DNA of 64,000 nt from Bryobacterales bacterium (GTDB lineage Bacteria > Acidobacteriota > Terriglobia > Bryobacterales > Bryobacteraceae): assembly GCA_009697505.1 (NCBI GenBank), contig SHUD01000001.1, positions 1 through 64,000 of the forward strand. The letters run 5' to 3'. Each line of letters begins with the position of its first letter. The first letter of the stretch is position 1. Positions 50,478-62,684 of this stretch are shown piece after piece. Below the pieces are notes generated by a model, which worked only from the letters and a program-made list of their open reading frames with translations, searched no databases and was not told where the DNA came from. The position numbers and the translations under genes are program-made.

Positions 50478-51354
50478 CAATTTCTTCGCGCGTGAGCGTG
50501 CGGAACCGTTCCACCCCAAAGCGTTCGCAGCAGAAGCTGCCCATCACGGACCCATAGATCACGGCGCGGCTCAGCATCCCGCGGCTGATGTGATCGCCTT
50601 CCAGGCTGAAGCCGTGCTCGGCCAGATAGCCGATAAAACCGCCCGCGAAGCAGTCGCCGGCGCCCGTCGGATCGAATACGTTTTCCAGCAGGTAGCCCGG
50701 CACGATGAAATACGAGTCGCGCCGGAACAGCATCGCCCCGTACTCGCCGCGCTTGATCACCACGGTGTGCGGACCCATGTCCAGGATCTTGGTGGCCGCC
50801 TTGCGCAGATTCGTTTCGCCCGATAACATCCGCGCTTCATGGTCGTTGATGAGCAGGAAGTCCCAGGGCTTGATGGTCTGCAGAAGTTCGTCGCGGAAGT
50901 CGCTGATCCAGAAGTTCATGGTGTCGCCGCCAACCAGCCGCAGATGCTTCATCTGGTCCAGCACACCGCGTTGCAGGCTCGGTTGAATATTGCCGAGCAG
51001 CAGGTAGCGTGCATTCTGGTAGCTCGCTGGCAGCTTGGGCTGGAAATCCGCAAACACGTTGAGATCGGTTCGCAGAGTGACGCGGTCGTTCATGTCGTCG
51101 GTATACTTGCCCTCCCAGAAGAACGTCTTCCCGGGCACGCGTTCCAGGCCTTCCAGGTCGATGTTGCGGCCGGCCAGCAGATCCGCGTCGTCCTGCGCGA
51201 AATCGTCGCCCACCACGGCCACGATGCGCACTTGCGTGAAATAACTCGCGGCCAGAGAAATATAGGTGGCGGCCCCGCCCAGCATGCGTTCCACGCGTCC
51301 GTGCGGCGTTTCCACGCCATCGTAAGCTACCGACCCGACAACTACCAGAGACAT
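50437..51354 (-). CDS. PfkB-family sugar/nucleoside kinase
   Basis: A protein of about 305 residues with the ribokinase fold. The N-terminus MSLVVVGSVAYDGVETPHGR begins the domain directly, which favours the start at 51354. The PfkB C-terminal signature DPTGAGDCFAGGFIGYL contains the catalytic Asp and anion-hole glycines. MLGGAATYISLAASYF is the first family signature region. The substrate could be adenosine, ribose or a sugar such as N-acetylhexosamine; the operon with a glycosyltransferase and UDP-sugar dehydrogenase favours a sugar. Confidence 0.87.
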   Translation of the reverse strand: MSLVVVGSVAYDGVETPHGRVERMLGGAATYISLAASYFTQVRIVAVVGDDFAQDDADLLAGRNIDLEGLERVPGKTFFWEGKYTDDMNDRVTLRTDLNVFADFQPKLPASYQNARYLLLGNIQPSLQRGVLDQMKHLRLVGGDTMNFWISDFRDELLQTIKPWDFLLINDHEARMLSGETNLRKAATKILDMGPHTVVIKRGEYGAMLFRRDSYFIVPGYLLENVFDPTGAGDCFAGGFIGYLAEHGFSLEGDHISRGMLSRAVIYGSVMGSFCCERFGVERFRTLTREEIDARFEEFRTFTAF

Positions 51355-51429
51355 TTCTTGATTGTATGCGATGGCAGTGCGCCATCGCGCACTCCTTGAG
51401 CGACGACCCACTTGAGCCGGAACGCTAAA

Positions 51430-52617
51430 ATGGGATCAGTGATTGCTCGTATCATCCGTGTTCTTCCGGACCTGATCGTGATGGTGGCCGCCTTGGCCGG
51501 ACAGTTGTTCAGCGCCTGGTGGGGTTGGCGGCACATGGCCCGCTATCCGGATCCGGCGCGCCGCCGGGCCCGCTCCGCCATCGCCGCCGCTTGCGGGATC
51601 TCCACCGCCGTCCTGTTATTCGGCGTCCTGCTCCGGTTTGATCGTGTGCTCCGCCATTTTCCCAAGGGTGACTGGCACGCATGGACACGCGGCGTCATCA
51701 TCGCCTGGATGCTGGTGTCTTTGTCCTGGCTATTGGGATTCGCCATCGTGCGCTGGCTTGCGAAACGGAGTGCCGCGCCTCACAGCGCCACCCGTCGCCA
51801 CTTCTTGCGGACGGCGCATGCCGCTGCCTTTGCCGCTCCACCCGCCGTGGTCGGAGCGATGTTTGTCCAGCGCAACCGGATCGAACTGCGCGAGCACAAG
51901 ATAGAAATACCCGGCCTGCCGCCTGCTCTGGACGGCCTGCGTCTGGTGCAGTTGACAGACATTCACATGGGCCCTTTTCTGAGCCGCCGGGATCTGAAAC
52001 GTGCCGTGGCCATGGCCAATGAAACCCGTGCCCACGTCGCACTGGTGACGGGCGATCTCATCACTAACAGCGGCGACCCACTGGATGACTGCCTGGACGC
52101 TCTGGCGGCTCTCCGTGCCGAAGCCGGTGTTTTCGGTTGCCTGGGGAATCATGAGCAATATGCCGACGCTCAGGACTACAGCGAGCGGGAAGGCGCGCGG
52201 CGCGGCCTGCGCTTCTTGCGTCAGACCGCAGCGCCTCTTCGCTTCGGCAATGCGACCCTGAATCTGGCCGGTGTCGATTATCAAAGACTGCGCCAGCCCT
52301 ATCTGGTGGGAGCCGAAAAGATGATCCAACCCGAAGCCTTCAACCTTCTGCTCTCGCACAACCCGGATGTATTTCCCGTGGCCGCCCGCCAGGGATTTCC
52401 GCTCACGATTTCCGGCCACACCCACGGCGGGCAGGTGCGCGTGGAAATTCTCAGCGCGGATCTGAATATGGCGCGCTTCTACACGCCCTACGTGGACGGG
52501 CTCTACCGGCAGGACGCCGCTTCGATTTTTGTTTCGCGCGGGATCGGCACCATAGGCATTCCGGCGCGCTTTGGCGCTCCTCCGGAAGTGTCCCTTCTGA
52601 CGCTAAAGCGCGTTTAG
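51430..52617 (+). CDS. Membrane-anchored metallophosphoesterase
   Basis: A protein of about 395 residues with three to four N-terminal helices (residues 1-110) and an RR-containing segment (ATRRHFLRTAHAA) before a calcineurin-like domain. Metal-binding motifs are LTDIHMG, VTGDLITN, GCLGNHEQY, LLLSHNPD and ISGHTHGGQV. The plan resembles YkuE/YaeI-type phosphodiesterases acting on membrane lipids. ATG 51430 is used; no strong ribosome binding site is visible. It is divergent from the PfkB gene. Confidence 0.88.
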   Translation: MGSVIARIIRVLPDLIVMVAALAGQLFSAWWGWRHMARYPDPARRRARSAIAAACGISTAVLLFGVLLRFDRVLRHFPKGDWHAWTRGVIIAWMLVSLSWLLGFAIVRWLAKRSAAPHSATRRHFLRTAHAAAFAAPPAVVGAMFVQRNRIELREHKIEIPGLPPALDGLRLVQLTDIHMGPFLSRRDLKRAVAMANETRAHVALVTGDLITNSGDPLDDCLDALAALRAEAGVFGCLGNHEQYADAQDYSEREGARRGLRFLRQTAAPLRFGNATLNLAGVDYQRLRQPYLVGAEKMIQPEAFNLLLSHNPDVFPVAARQGFPLTISGHTHGGQVRVEILSADLNMARFYTPYVDGLYRQDAASIFVSRGIGTIGIPARFGAPPEVSLLTLKRV

Positions 52618-52667
52618 TTTTCGCCCGGCGCGGGGTCGCTCAAAAGCCCTAGAATAGGAAAGTACAG

Positions 52668-54890
52668 ATGTCCTCACAAGATGGCCGCATGAGGGCCGCG
52701 GTGACGAACCCGAAAGTCGTCGTCGCGACCACCGTGGCTCTTGCCTTCATCAGTTTCTGGCGCGGAGCTTCGATCGTATTAAGCGATCTGGCGTCGTCCA
52801 TGTTCTACGCCGGCGGAGCGGCCGAGGCGGCCGTGGGCAAAGCCGCGCCCTGGTTCGTGCTGGGCGTCATGATGTTCGGATTCGCCATCCGCGGCGTATA
52901 CCTGGAAAGCTGCAGCATGTACGTGCGGGGCGGCGTGTACGTGGTGGTCGGCAACAGCATGGGGCCGGTGATGGCCAAGCTGTCGGTTTCCGCTCTGGTA
53001 TTCGACTACATCCTGACCGGACCCATCAGCGTGGTCAGCGCCGGCCAATATCTGGGCGCGCTCCTGAACGAAATCAGCGAGCTGCTCCATTCCGGCTATC
53101 ACGTCAACGTAAACCTGTTTGCCGCGGGCGTGGGGATCCTGATCACCATCTATTTCTGGTGGGCCAACATCAAGGGCATGCACGAATCCAGCGGTAAGGC
53201 GCTCCGCATCATGCAGATCACCACCGTGATGGTGGGCATTTTGTTGATCTGGTGCCTGCTCACGCTGCTGGTGGCCGGCCGCTGGCACTTGCCGCCCGCG
53301 CCGAAGCCTTCCAATCTGGTGTTCGCGGAATCCGCGCAGGGCTGGTTACAGGGCACCATGTGGATGCAAATTCCCTTGGTGGTGGTGATCATCGCCTTCG
53401 GCCATTCGCTGCTATCGATGAGCGGATTCGAAACGCTGGCGCAGGTGTACCGCGAAATCGCTTCACCCAAGATGAAGAACCTGAAGATCGCGGCCAACAT
53501 CACGTGCTGGTACGCGGTGCTGTGCACGGGTCTCGTTTCGTTGTTTGCCGTCATGATCATTCCCGACGATGTGCGGCCCCAATACATCGACAACCTGATT
53601 GGCGGATTAGCCATGAACCTGAGCGGGCCATATCTGCTCAAGCTGGGTTTCCACATCTTCGTAGTGATTGTCGGCGGGCTGATCCTGGCCGGCGCGATGA
53701 ATACGTCGATCATTGGGGCCAACGGCGAGCTGAATCGCGTGGCCGAGGATGGCGTGCTGGTTCCCTGGTTCCGGCAGCCGCACAAGCGTTACGGCACTAC
53801 CTTCCGGATGATCAACATGATCGCCCTGTTGCAGTTGGCCACGATTCTGTATAGCCGCGGCGACATGAAGGTCCTGGCGGAAGCGTACGCGTTTGGCGTG
53901 GTATGGAGCTTCTTCATGAAATCGCTGGGCGTGACCGTTCTCCGCTTCCAGCGCAGCGATCAGGAATACAAGATGCCGCTCAACCTGCGCGTGGGGCGCT
54001 TCGAAATCCCCATCGGGCTGGGTTTGACGACGCTGGTTTTGGGATCCGTGGCCATCGCCAACCTGTTTACCAAGCAGGTCGCGACTCAGTACGGCATCGG
54101 CTTTACGCTGATGCTGTTTACCTTGTTCACGGTTTCGGAAAAGGTCAACCGCCGCCGCGCCGGGGTCGAACCCAAGGGGATGGAACATTTCAATTTGGTT
54201 CACCAGTTCCAGGTCGATGCGGCAAGTCTGCATTCGCGGCCGGGGTGCGTCCTGGTGGCGGTACGCGATTACCAGCGCATGGACCACCTGAAGCGGGTGC
54301 TCGAAAAGACGAATTTGCGGCGCCACGATATCGTCGTGATGACGGTGCGCACGGTTACCGTTGGCGCAAGCGAATATGATCTGGAAGATAATCAACTGTT
54401 CAGCGGTTACGAGAAGGAACTGTTCACCCGCGTGGTGAATTTGGCCGAGAAGGAAGGCAAGCCGGTGGGATTGCTGACCGTATCCGCCACCAATCCCTTC
54501 GATGCGATGGCGGCCACGGCGGACCGGTTGCGTTCCTCGCGCCTGGTCACCGGGGTTAGCGCGCGCATGTCCTCGGAAGAGCTGGCGCGCCAGATCGGTC
54601 AGGCGTGGGAGCGGTTGCCGGAACCGCGACATCCCTTTTCGCTCGAAATTATCAGTCCCGACCGGCCGTCGGTGTTCTTCAATCTGGGCCCACACCCGCC
54701 GCGTCTGTGGCCTGAGGATGTGGATCTCTTGCATGACATTTGGCTCAACATGAGCGAGCAGGAACAATTAGGCTCCCGTCTCCACCATCGCGATGTGGTC
54801 GGGCTGGCGCTGCGCCGGCTCCGCAAGGATCTGGAGCAGGGCCGCGACGAAATTGTCACGGAGGCGCAACGGGAGTTGCGCCACGATTAA
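52668..54890 (+). CDS. APC-family permease with a C-terminal cytoplasmic domain, copy 1 (intact)
   Basis: A 740-residue protein. Residues 15-480 form about 12 membrane helices of the amino acid-polyamine-organocation superfamily: the first helix is broken by SFWRGASIVLSDL, and later blocks include GPISVVSAGQYLGALLNEIS and GHSLLSMSGFETLAQVYREIASPK. The C-terminal 230 residues are a soluble domain with UspA-like features (GCVLVAVRDYQRMDHLKRVLEKT, DIVVMTVRTV). The substrate is unknown. A strong AGGAAAG site precedes the ATG. A closely related, interrupted second copy follows 56 bp downstream. Confidence 0.88.
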   Translation: MSSQDGRMRAAVTNPKVVVATTVALAFISFWRGASIVLSDLASSMFYAGGAAEAAVGKAAPWFVLGVMMFGFAIRGVYLESCSMYVRGGVYVVVGNSMGPVMAKLSVSALVFDYILTGPISVVSAGQYLGALLNEISELLHSGYHVNVNLFAAGVGILITIYFWWANIKGMHESSGKALRIMQITTVMVGILLIWCLLTLLVAGRWHLPPAPKPSNLVFAESAQGWLQGTMWMQIPLVVVIIAFGHSLLSMSGFETLAQVYREIASPKMKNLKIAANITCWYAVLCTGLVSLFAVMIIPDDVRPQYIDNLIGGLAMNLSGPYLLKLGFHIFVVIVGGLILAGAMNTSIIGANGELNRVAEDGVLVPWFRQPHKRYGTTFRMINMIALLQLATILYSRGDMKVLAEAYAFGVVWSFFMKSLGVTVLRFQRSDQEYKMPLNLRVGRFEIPIGLGLTTLVLGSVAIANLFTKQVATQYGIGFTLMLFTLFTVSEKVNRRRAGVEPKGMEHFNLVHQFQVDAASLHSRPGCVLVAVRDYQRMDHLKRVLEKTNLRRHDIVVMTVRTVTVGASEYDLEDNQLFSGYEKELFTRVVNLAEKEGKPVGLLTVSATNPFDAMAATADRLRSSRLVTGVSARMSSEELARQIGQAWERLPEPRHPFSLEIISPDRPSVFFNLGPHPPRLWPEDVDLLHDIWLNMSEQEQLGSRLHHRDVVGLALRRLRKDLEQGRDEIVTEAQRELRHD

Positions 54891-54946
54891 AGCACGGAGT
54901 GAATGATCTGACGGATTCCACCCCGCACGGTAGCCCGAAGCTCGCG

Positions 54947-58182
<3,236 letters not shown>

Positions 58183-58189
58183 GCTTAAC

Positions 58190-58250
58190 GCTCGCAAATG
58201 GACGGGAATGGACGCGAATCGTTCACGTCTATTTACGTGCATTCGCGAGC
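58190..58250. repeat. Imperfect inverted repeat after gap
   Basis: gctcgcaaatg (58190-58200) and cattcgcgagc (58240-58250) pair at 10 of 11 positions around a 39-base loop rich in ggacg/cgaat repeats. There is no T tract after it on the plus strand, so it is not a convincing terminator; it may be a relic of a repetitive element. No other feature is visible between gap and the higB operator. Confidence 0.35.
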
Positions 58251-58280
58251 CAAAAAGCATTCTGGAACCCCGGGGCGGCT

Positions 58281-58310
58281 TGTATAGTGTGACGCCTCGC
58301 TATACACTAT
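58281..58310. promoter_or_regulatory. Putative operator/promoter of the higBA pair
   Basis: The inverted repeat atagtgt (58284-58290) and acactat (58304-58310) flanks a 13-base spacer, with tgtata and tataca overlapping them. It lies 15 bp before the toxin GTG. HigA-type antitoxins repress their own operon through such palindromes, and the AT-rich arms could serve as -10 elements. Confidence 0.5.
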
Positions 58311-58324
58311 CAACAGGTGACGGC

Positions 58325-58603
58325 GTGATCGAGAGCATCAAGCATAAAGGCTTGCGGCGGCTGTGCGAGAAGAACGACGGCAGCGGAATTCGGCCCGTTT
58401 TGCTGGACAAGGTTCGGAAGATTCTCTCGGCGCTGGAAGCGGCGCAAGGCCCGGAAGATATGGCTCTTCCCATGTTTCGCTTTCACCCGTTGACCGGCGG
58501 CCGCCGCGGCACTTACTCGGTGACGGTCAAAGCCAACTGGCGCGTCACCTTCCGTTTTCAGGAAGGGGCTGCGTTCGACGTTAATTTAGAGGACTATCAC
58601 TAG
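58325..58603 (+). CDS. higB: HigB-family toxin (RelE superfamily ribonuclease)
   Basis: A 92-residue protein from GTG 58325, preceded by AGGTGA at good spacing. Family features are IKHKGLRRLCEKND, RKILSALEAAQGPEDM, and the C-terminal RRGTYSVTVKANWRVTFRFQEGAAFDVNLEDYH, where the aromatic and basic residues form the mRNA-cleaving site. HigB cuts mRNA on ribosomes. The antitoxin follows 34 bp downstream, the usual toxin-first order. Confidence 0.9.
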   Translation: MIESIKHKGLRRLCEKNDGSGIRPVLLDKVRKILSALEAAQGPEDMALPMFRFHPLTGGRRGTYSVTVKANWRVTFRFQEGAAFDVNLEDYH

Positions 58604-58637
58604 ACCTTGGAAACACTTAAACACAGGAGTACAGATC

Positions 58638-58934
58638 ATGCCGATGAAGAAACCCAACCACCCTGGCGACCTGATCCGGGACTGTCTCGACGAGCTAGGC
58701 GCTACTGTGACGGACGGCGCCAAGGCGCTGGGCGTGACGCGCTCGGCGTTGTCGCGCGTGATCAACCGCAGGGCGGGCGTGTCCGCCGAAATGGCCGTGC
58801 GGCTCCAAAAGACCCTGGGCAGCACGGCGGGGTTTTGGCTCCGCCTGCAACTGAACTATGATTTAGCGCGGATACAGGCGCAAAGCGGGAAGATTCACGC
58901 GCGCCGCCTCGGTACTCCCGCACAGCTTGCGTAG
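58638..58934 (+). CDS. higA: HigA-family antitoxin
   Basis: A 98-residue XRE-type protein with the HigA opening NHPGDLIRDCLDELGATVTDGAKALGVTRSALSRVINRRAGVSAEMAVRLQKTLG and the closing GFWLRLQLNYDLARI. The helix-turn-helix binds the operator palindrome upstream and the protein neutralises HigB. A good AGGAG lies before the ATG. It is followed within seven bases by the tail of a second higB. Confidence 0.92.
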   Translation: MPMKKPNHPGDLIRDCLDELGATVTDGAKALGVTRSALSRVINRRAGVSAEMAVRLQKTLGSTAGFWLRLQLNYDLARIQAQSGKIHARRLGTPAQLA

Positions 58935-58940
58935 TGATGT

Positions 58941-58982
58941 GATGGCAAGGCGCATGACGTCGAGATCGTGGATTATCACTGA
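58941..58982 (+). pseudogene. C-terminal scrap of a second higB
   Basis: This frame reads DGKAHDVEIVDYH and a TGA. It is the ending typical of HigB toxins (compare FDVNLEDYH in the intact higB just upstream). Nothing of the rest of the gene remains. It sits eight bases before the truncated higA, which is the correct arrangement for a former higBA pair. Confidence 0.6.
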
Positions 58983-58989
58983 GGGACCT

Positions 58990-59172
58990 ATGGCCCAAAA
59001 AAACAAACTACTGAATCCCATCCATCCGGGCGAACTTTTGACCGAAGAGTTCATGCAACCGCTCGGTATCAGCATCAACCGCCTATCGCGCGATCTGCAC
59101 GTTCCGCCCAACCGGATTCACGGCATTGTACCCGGAACCCGCGTCCTCCCTCCCTCGCTCCCGCTATACTGA
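58990..59172 (+). pseudogene. Truncated second higA
   Basis: A 60-codon frame that starts like HigA (MAQKNKLLNPIHPGELLTEEFMQPLGISINRLSRDL, then VPPNRIHGIV) but diverges after GTR, where normal members continue with AITADTALRLARFFG and the dimerisation helix. The DNA-binding half is therefore cut near its end. The sequence difference from the neighbouring higA shows it was an independent module rather than a recent copy. It ends 21 bp before dnaE. Confidence 0.7.
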
Positions 59173-59193
59173 AGTTTCTCCCCCGCTGTTGTT

Positions 59194-62100
59194 ATGGCGA
59201 ACCCGTTCGTTCATCTGCACTGCCACACCGACTACTCCCTGCTCGACGGAGCCTGTGAAATTTCGCAGCTCATGAAGATTGTGGCGGAGCAGAAAATGCC
59301 CGCCGTCGCCATGACCGACCACGGGAACCTCTTCGGCGCCGTCGAATTCTACAACCAGGCGCACGAAAACGGCGTCCACCCGGTGATTGGCTGCGAGGTC
59401 TACGTCGCCCAGCAGGGCATCGGCGTGCGCAGCGAGGCGAATCGCTACAACCACCTCGTCCTGCTCTGCGAAAACCAGGAAGGCTACCGCAATCTCATCC
59501 AGTTGGTGTCCACCGGCTATCTCGAAGGCTTCTACTACAAGCCCCGCATCGATAAAGACCTGCTCTCGCGCCACTCCAAGGGCCTGATCGCGCTCTCGGC
59601 GTGCCTGCGCGGCGACATCAACGAAACCCTGCTCCAGGACCGCTACGAAGACGCGCGCCGCATCGCCTACGAATATACGGACCTGTTCGGCCCCAAGAAC
59701 TTCTTCCTGGAATTGCAGGACCACGGCCTGGAGCCCGACGCCAAGGTCATGCCTCTGGTGCACCGCCTGGCCTCCGACACCGGCATCCCGCTGGTGGCCA
59801 CCAACGATTCCCACTACCTGCGCAAGACCGACGCCCGCGCGCACGAAATTCTGCTGTGCATTCAGACCGGCAAGTCCATGTCCGACCTGAACCGCATGCG
59901 CTTTGAGCAGGAAGCCTTCTATATCAAGACCCGCGAAGAGATGATGACGCTGTTCGGTGAAGTGGAGCACGCCCTCGACCGCACCTATGACATCGCCCAG
60001 CGCTGCCAGCTCCAGCTCGAAAAAGTAGCCGAGCCGTTTCCCCGCTTCCCCATCCCGGAAAATCACACTACCGACACGTTCTTTGAATACGTCGCGCGCC
60101 AGGGATTCGAAAAACGCCGCGGGCGTCTCGAAGCCCTCGCCGCGCAGGGCCACCTGAAGCACGATCTGGCCGAGTACGCCGAGCGCCTGGACCGCGAGAT
60201 CAAAACCATCCAGGAAATGAAGTTCTCCGGCTACTTTCTGATCGTCTGGGACTTCATCCGCTTCGCCAAGCAGCGCGGCATACCGGTTGGCCCTGGGCGC
60301 GGTTCGGCGGCCGGGAGCCTGGTCAGCTACTCCATGGAGATCACCGACATCGATCCCCTCGCCTACGGGCTGTTGTTTGAGCGCTTCCTCAATCCCGAAC
60401 GCATCTCCATGCCCGATATCGATATCGATTTCTGCACGCGCGGGCGCGGCGAAGTGATTCAGTACGTCACCGAAAAGTACGGGCGCGAACAGGTGGCGCA
60501 AATCATCACGTTCGGCACCATGGGCGCGCGCGCGGCGATCAAAGACGTGGGCCGCGTGCTGGATATGGGCTTCGGTGAGGTTGACCGCATCACCAAGCTG
60601 ATCCCCACGCAGCCGCTCAATATCAAGCTCAAACAGGCGCGGCAGATGGAGCCGCAGCTCGACGCGCTGGCCCGCCAGGACCGCAAGGTCGCGGAAGTCC
60701 TGGAAGTCGCCGAACGCCTGGAGGGCATGGCCCGCAACGCTAGCGTGCACGCGGCCGGCGTGGTGATTTCGCCTCTGCCGCTGCGCGAGATCGTCCCGTT
60801 ATACAAAACGAATAAGGGCGAAATTGTCACGCAGTACGACATGAACGGCCTGGAGAAGCTATCGCTGCTCAAGATGGACTTTCTCGGGCTGACGACGCTC
60901 ACCATCATCGCCGATGCCCTGAAGCTGATCGAGCGTCATCGCGGCGTCAAGCTCACCGTAGAAGAGTTGCCCATTGACGACCAGAGCACCTACGAGCTGG
61001 TCTTCAGCAAGGCGCTCACCAGCGGCGTGTTTCAGTTCGAATCGCCGGGCATGCGCGACGTACTGCGCCGCTATCAGCCGGACCGCATCGAAGACCTGAT
61101 CGCTCTCAACGCGCTCTACCGCCCCGGCCCCATGGACATGATCGACGACTTCGTCGATCGCAAGCACGGCCGCAAGCAGGTGGTCTACGATGTCCCCGAG
61201 CTGAAGGAAATTCTCGAAGAAACCTACGGCGTCATGGTCTACCAGGAGCAGGTGATGCAGATCTCCAACCTCATCGCCGGCTATTCGCTGGGCGACGCCG
61301 ATCTTCTGCGCCGGGCGATGGGAAAGAAGAAGGCCGACGAGATGGCGCAGCAGCGCGAGCGCTTCGTCACCGGCGCCAAAGCCAAGGGTCACGCTCCCAA
61401 GAAGGCCGAGCGGATTTTCGACCAGATGGAGAAGTTCGCGGGCTACGGCTTCAACAAGTCACATTCGGCCGCCTACGCGTATCTGGCCTACATAACCGCG
61501 TACCTCAAGACGCACTATCCCAACGACTTCATGTCGGCCCTGCTGACGTCGGAAACGGGGAACACGGCGAAAGTCGTCAAGTACATCAACGAGTGCCGCG
61601 AAATGCGCATCCGCGTCCTCGCTCCTGACGTGAACTCCTCGGATTTCAACTTCACGCCGTGTGAAGAAGGCATCCGCTTCGGACTCGGCGCCATCAAGAA
61701 CGTCGGCGCGAACGCGGTCGAATCAATTGCAAAGGCACGCACGGAAGCTGGCCGCTTTACATCCCTCTACGACTTCTGCGAACGCGTGGATCTCGGCGCC
61801 GTCAACCGCCGCATGATCGAGAGCTTTATTAAGGCGGGTGCCATGGACACGCTCGAAGGCACACGCGCGCAGCAGATGGCCGTGATCGACAGCGCCATGG
61901 AGAACGGAGCCCGCGCCTGGAAGGATCGCGCCAGCGGCCAGTCCGGCTTGTTTGCGATGATGGCCGCGGAACAGCCGGCCTCCGAACATCCTCTCCCCAA
62001 AGTTCCCGACTGGACCGGCCCGGAAAAGCTCAGTAGCGAAAAAGAAATGCTGGGATTCTACATCACCGGCCACCCGCTCGATCAGTACAAAGACAAAGTA

Positions 62101-62655
62101 GCGGAACTCTCGACACACACCACTTCGAATCTTGAGGGGCTCCCGAAGGGCGCCGAAGTCGCCCTGTGCGGCGTTCTCTCGGGCGTTCAGCGCAAGCGCA
62201 CCAAGGAAGGCAAACCCTGGGCCGCGTTGCAGATCGAAGACCTGGAAGGCTCGGTCGAAGCCATGGTCTTCTCCACCCAGTTCGAACGCCTCAACGCCTC
62301 GCTGGTCGAAGACAAAGCCGTCCTGGTCCGCGGTCTGGTGCTGCCCGAGGAAAACGCCCCTCCGAAGATCTCGGTGCAGGAGATCGTGCCGCTCGAGGTC
62401 GCGCGCGTGCAACTTCCATCCCTGATTTCCATTAAAGTGCCGGTGAACGGGAATGGCGATGCCGACCGCGCAACCGCCCTGCGCGGCCTGTTCCTGGCCA
62501 AACCCGGAGACACTGAGGTCCGCCTGCGGCTCGAAAAGCCGCGCGATTTCTCGGTTATCCTGGATGTAACCGTCAAAGTACGGCCGGACAAGGAATTCCG
62601 CGCCGAGATCGCCCGCATCTGCGGGACCGAAGCGCTCGAGATCCTTGCAAATTGA
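59194..62655 (+). CDS. dnaE: DNA polymerase III alpha subunit
   Basis: A 1153-residue replicative polymerase of the DnaE1 type. The N-terminal PHP domain starts FVHLHCHTDYSLLDGA. The palm has PGRGSAAGSLVSY and the catalytic acids in PDIDIDF at 407-413. Further blocks are QIITFGTMGARAAIKDVGRV, YRPGPMDMIDDFVDRKHG, VMVYQEQVMQI and GYGFNKSHSAAYAYLAY. The C-terminal OB domain and beta-clamp region complete the normal length. No strong ribosome binding site is seen before the ATG. Confidence 0.97.
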   Translation: MANPFVHLHCHTDYSLLDGACEISQLMKIVAEQKMPAVAMTDHGNLFGAVEFYNQAHENGVHPVIGCEVYVAQQGIGVRSEANRYNHLVLLCENQEGYRNLIQLVSTGYLEGFYYKPRIDKDLLSRHSKGLIALSACLRGDINETLLQDRYEDARRIAYEYTDLFGPKNFFLELQDHGLEPDAKVMPLVHRLASDTGIPLVATNDSHYLRKTDARAHEILLCIQTGKSMSDLNRMRFEQEAFYIKTREEMMTLFGEVEHALDRTYDIAQRCQLQLEKVAEPFPRFPIPENHTTDTFFEYVARQGFEKRRGRLEALAAQGHLKHDLAEYAERLDREIKTIQEMKFSGYFLIVWDFIRFAKQRGIPVGPGRGSAAGSLVSYSMEITDIDPLAYGLLFERFLNPERISMPDIDIDFCTRGRGEVIQYVTEKYGREQVAQIITFGTMGARAAIKDVGRVLDMGFGEVDRITKLIPTQPLNIKLKQARQMEPQLDALARQDRKVAEVLEVAERLEGMARNASVHAAGVVISPLPLREIVPLYKTNKGEIVTQYDMNGLEKLSLLKMDFLGLTTLTIIADALKLIERHRGVKLTVEELPIDDQSTYELVFSKALTSGVFQFESPGMRDVLRRYQPDRIEDLIALNALYRPGPMDMIDDFVDRKHGRKQVVYDVPELKEILEETYGVMVYQEQVMQISNLIAGYSLGDADLLRRAMGKKKADEMAQQRERFVTGAKAKGHAPKKAERIFDQMEKFAGYGFNKSHSAAYAYLAYITAYLKTHYPNDFMSALLTSETGNTAKVVKYINECREMRIRVLAPDVNSSDFNFTPCEEGIRFGLGAIKNVGANAVESIAKARTEAGRFTSLYDFCERVDLGAVNRRMIESFIKAGAMDTLEGTRAQQMAVIDSAMENGARAWKDRASGQSGLFAMMAAEQPASEHPLPKVPDWTGPEKLSSEKEMLGFYITGHPLDQYKDKVAELSTHTTSNLEGLPKGAEVALCGVLSGVQRKRTKEGKPWAALQIEDLEGSVEAMVFSTQFERLNASLVEDKAVLVRGLVLPEENAPPKISVQEIVPLEVARVQLPSLISIKVPVNGNGDADRATALRGLFLAKPGDTEVRLRLEKPRDFSVILDVTVKVRPDKEFRAEIARICGTEALEILAN

Positions 62656-62684
62656 TGGTTCCGGCCAACTGACGTAATCGGCGC

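Noticed and set aside
58190-58250. Rho-independent terminator after gap
   Set aside because: The stem is imperfect with a 39-base loop and no T tract follows on the coding strand.
59164-60750. A 528-codon minus-strand open frame
   Set aside because: It is antisense to dnaE, whose PHP and palm motifs are certain, and shows no family features.
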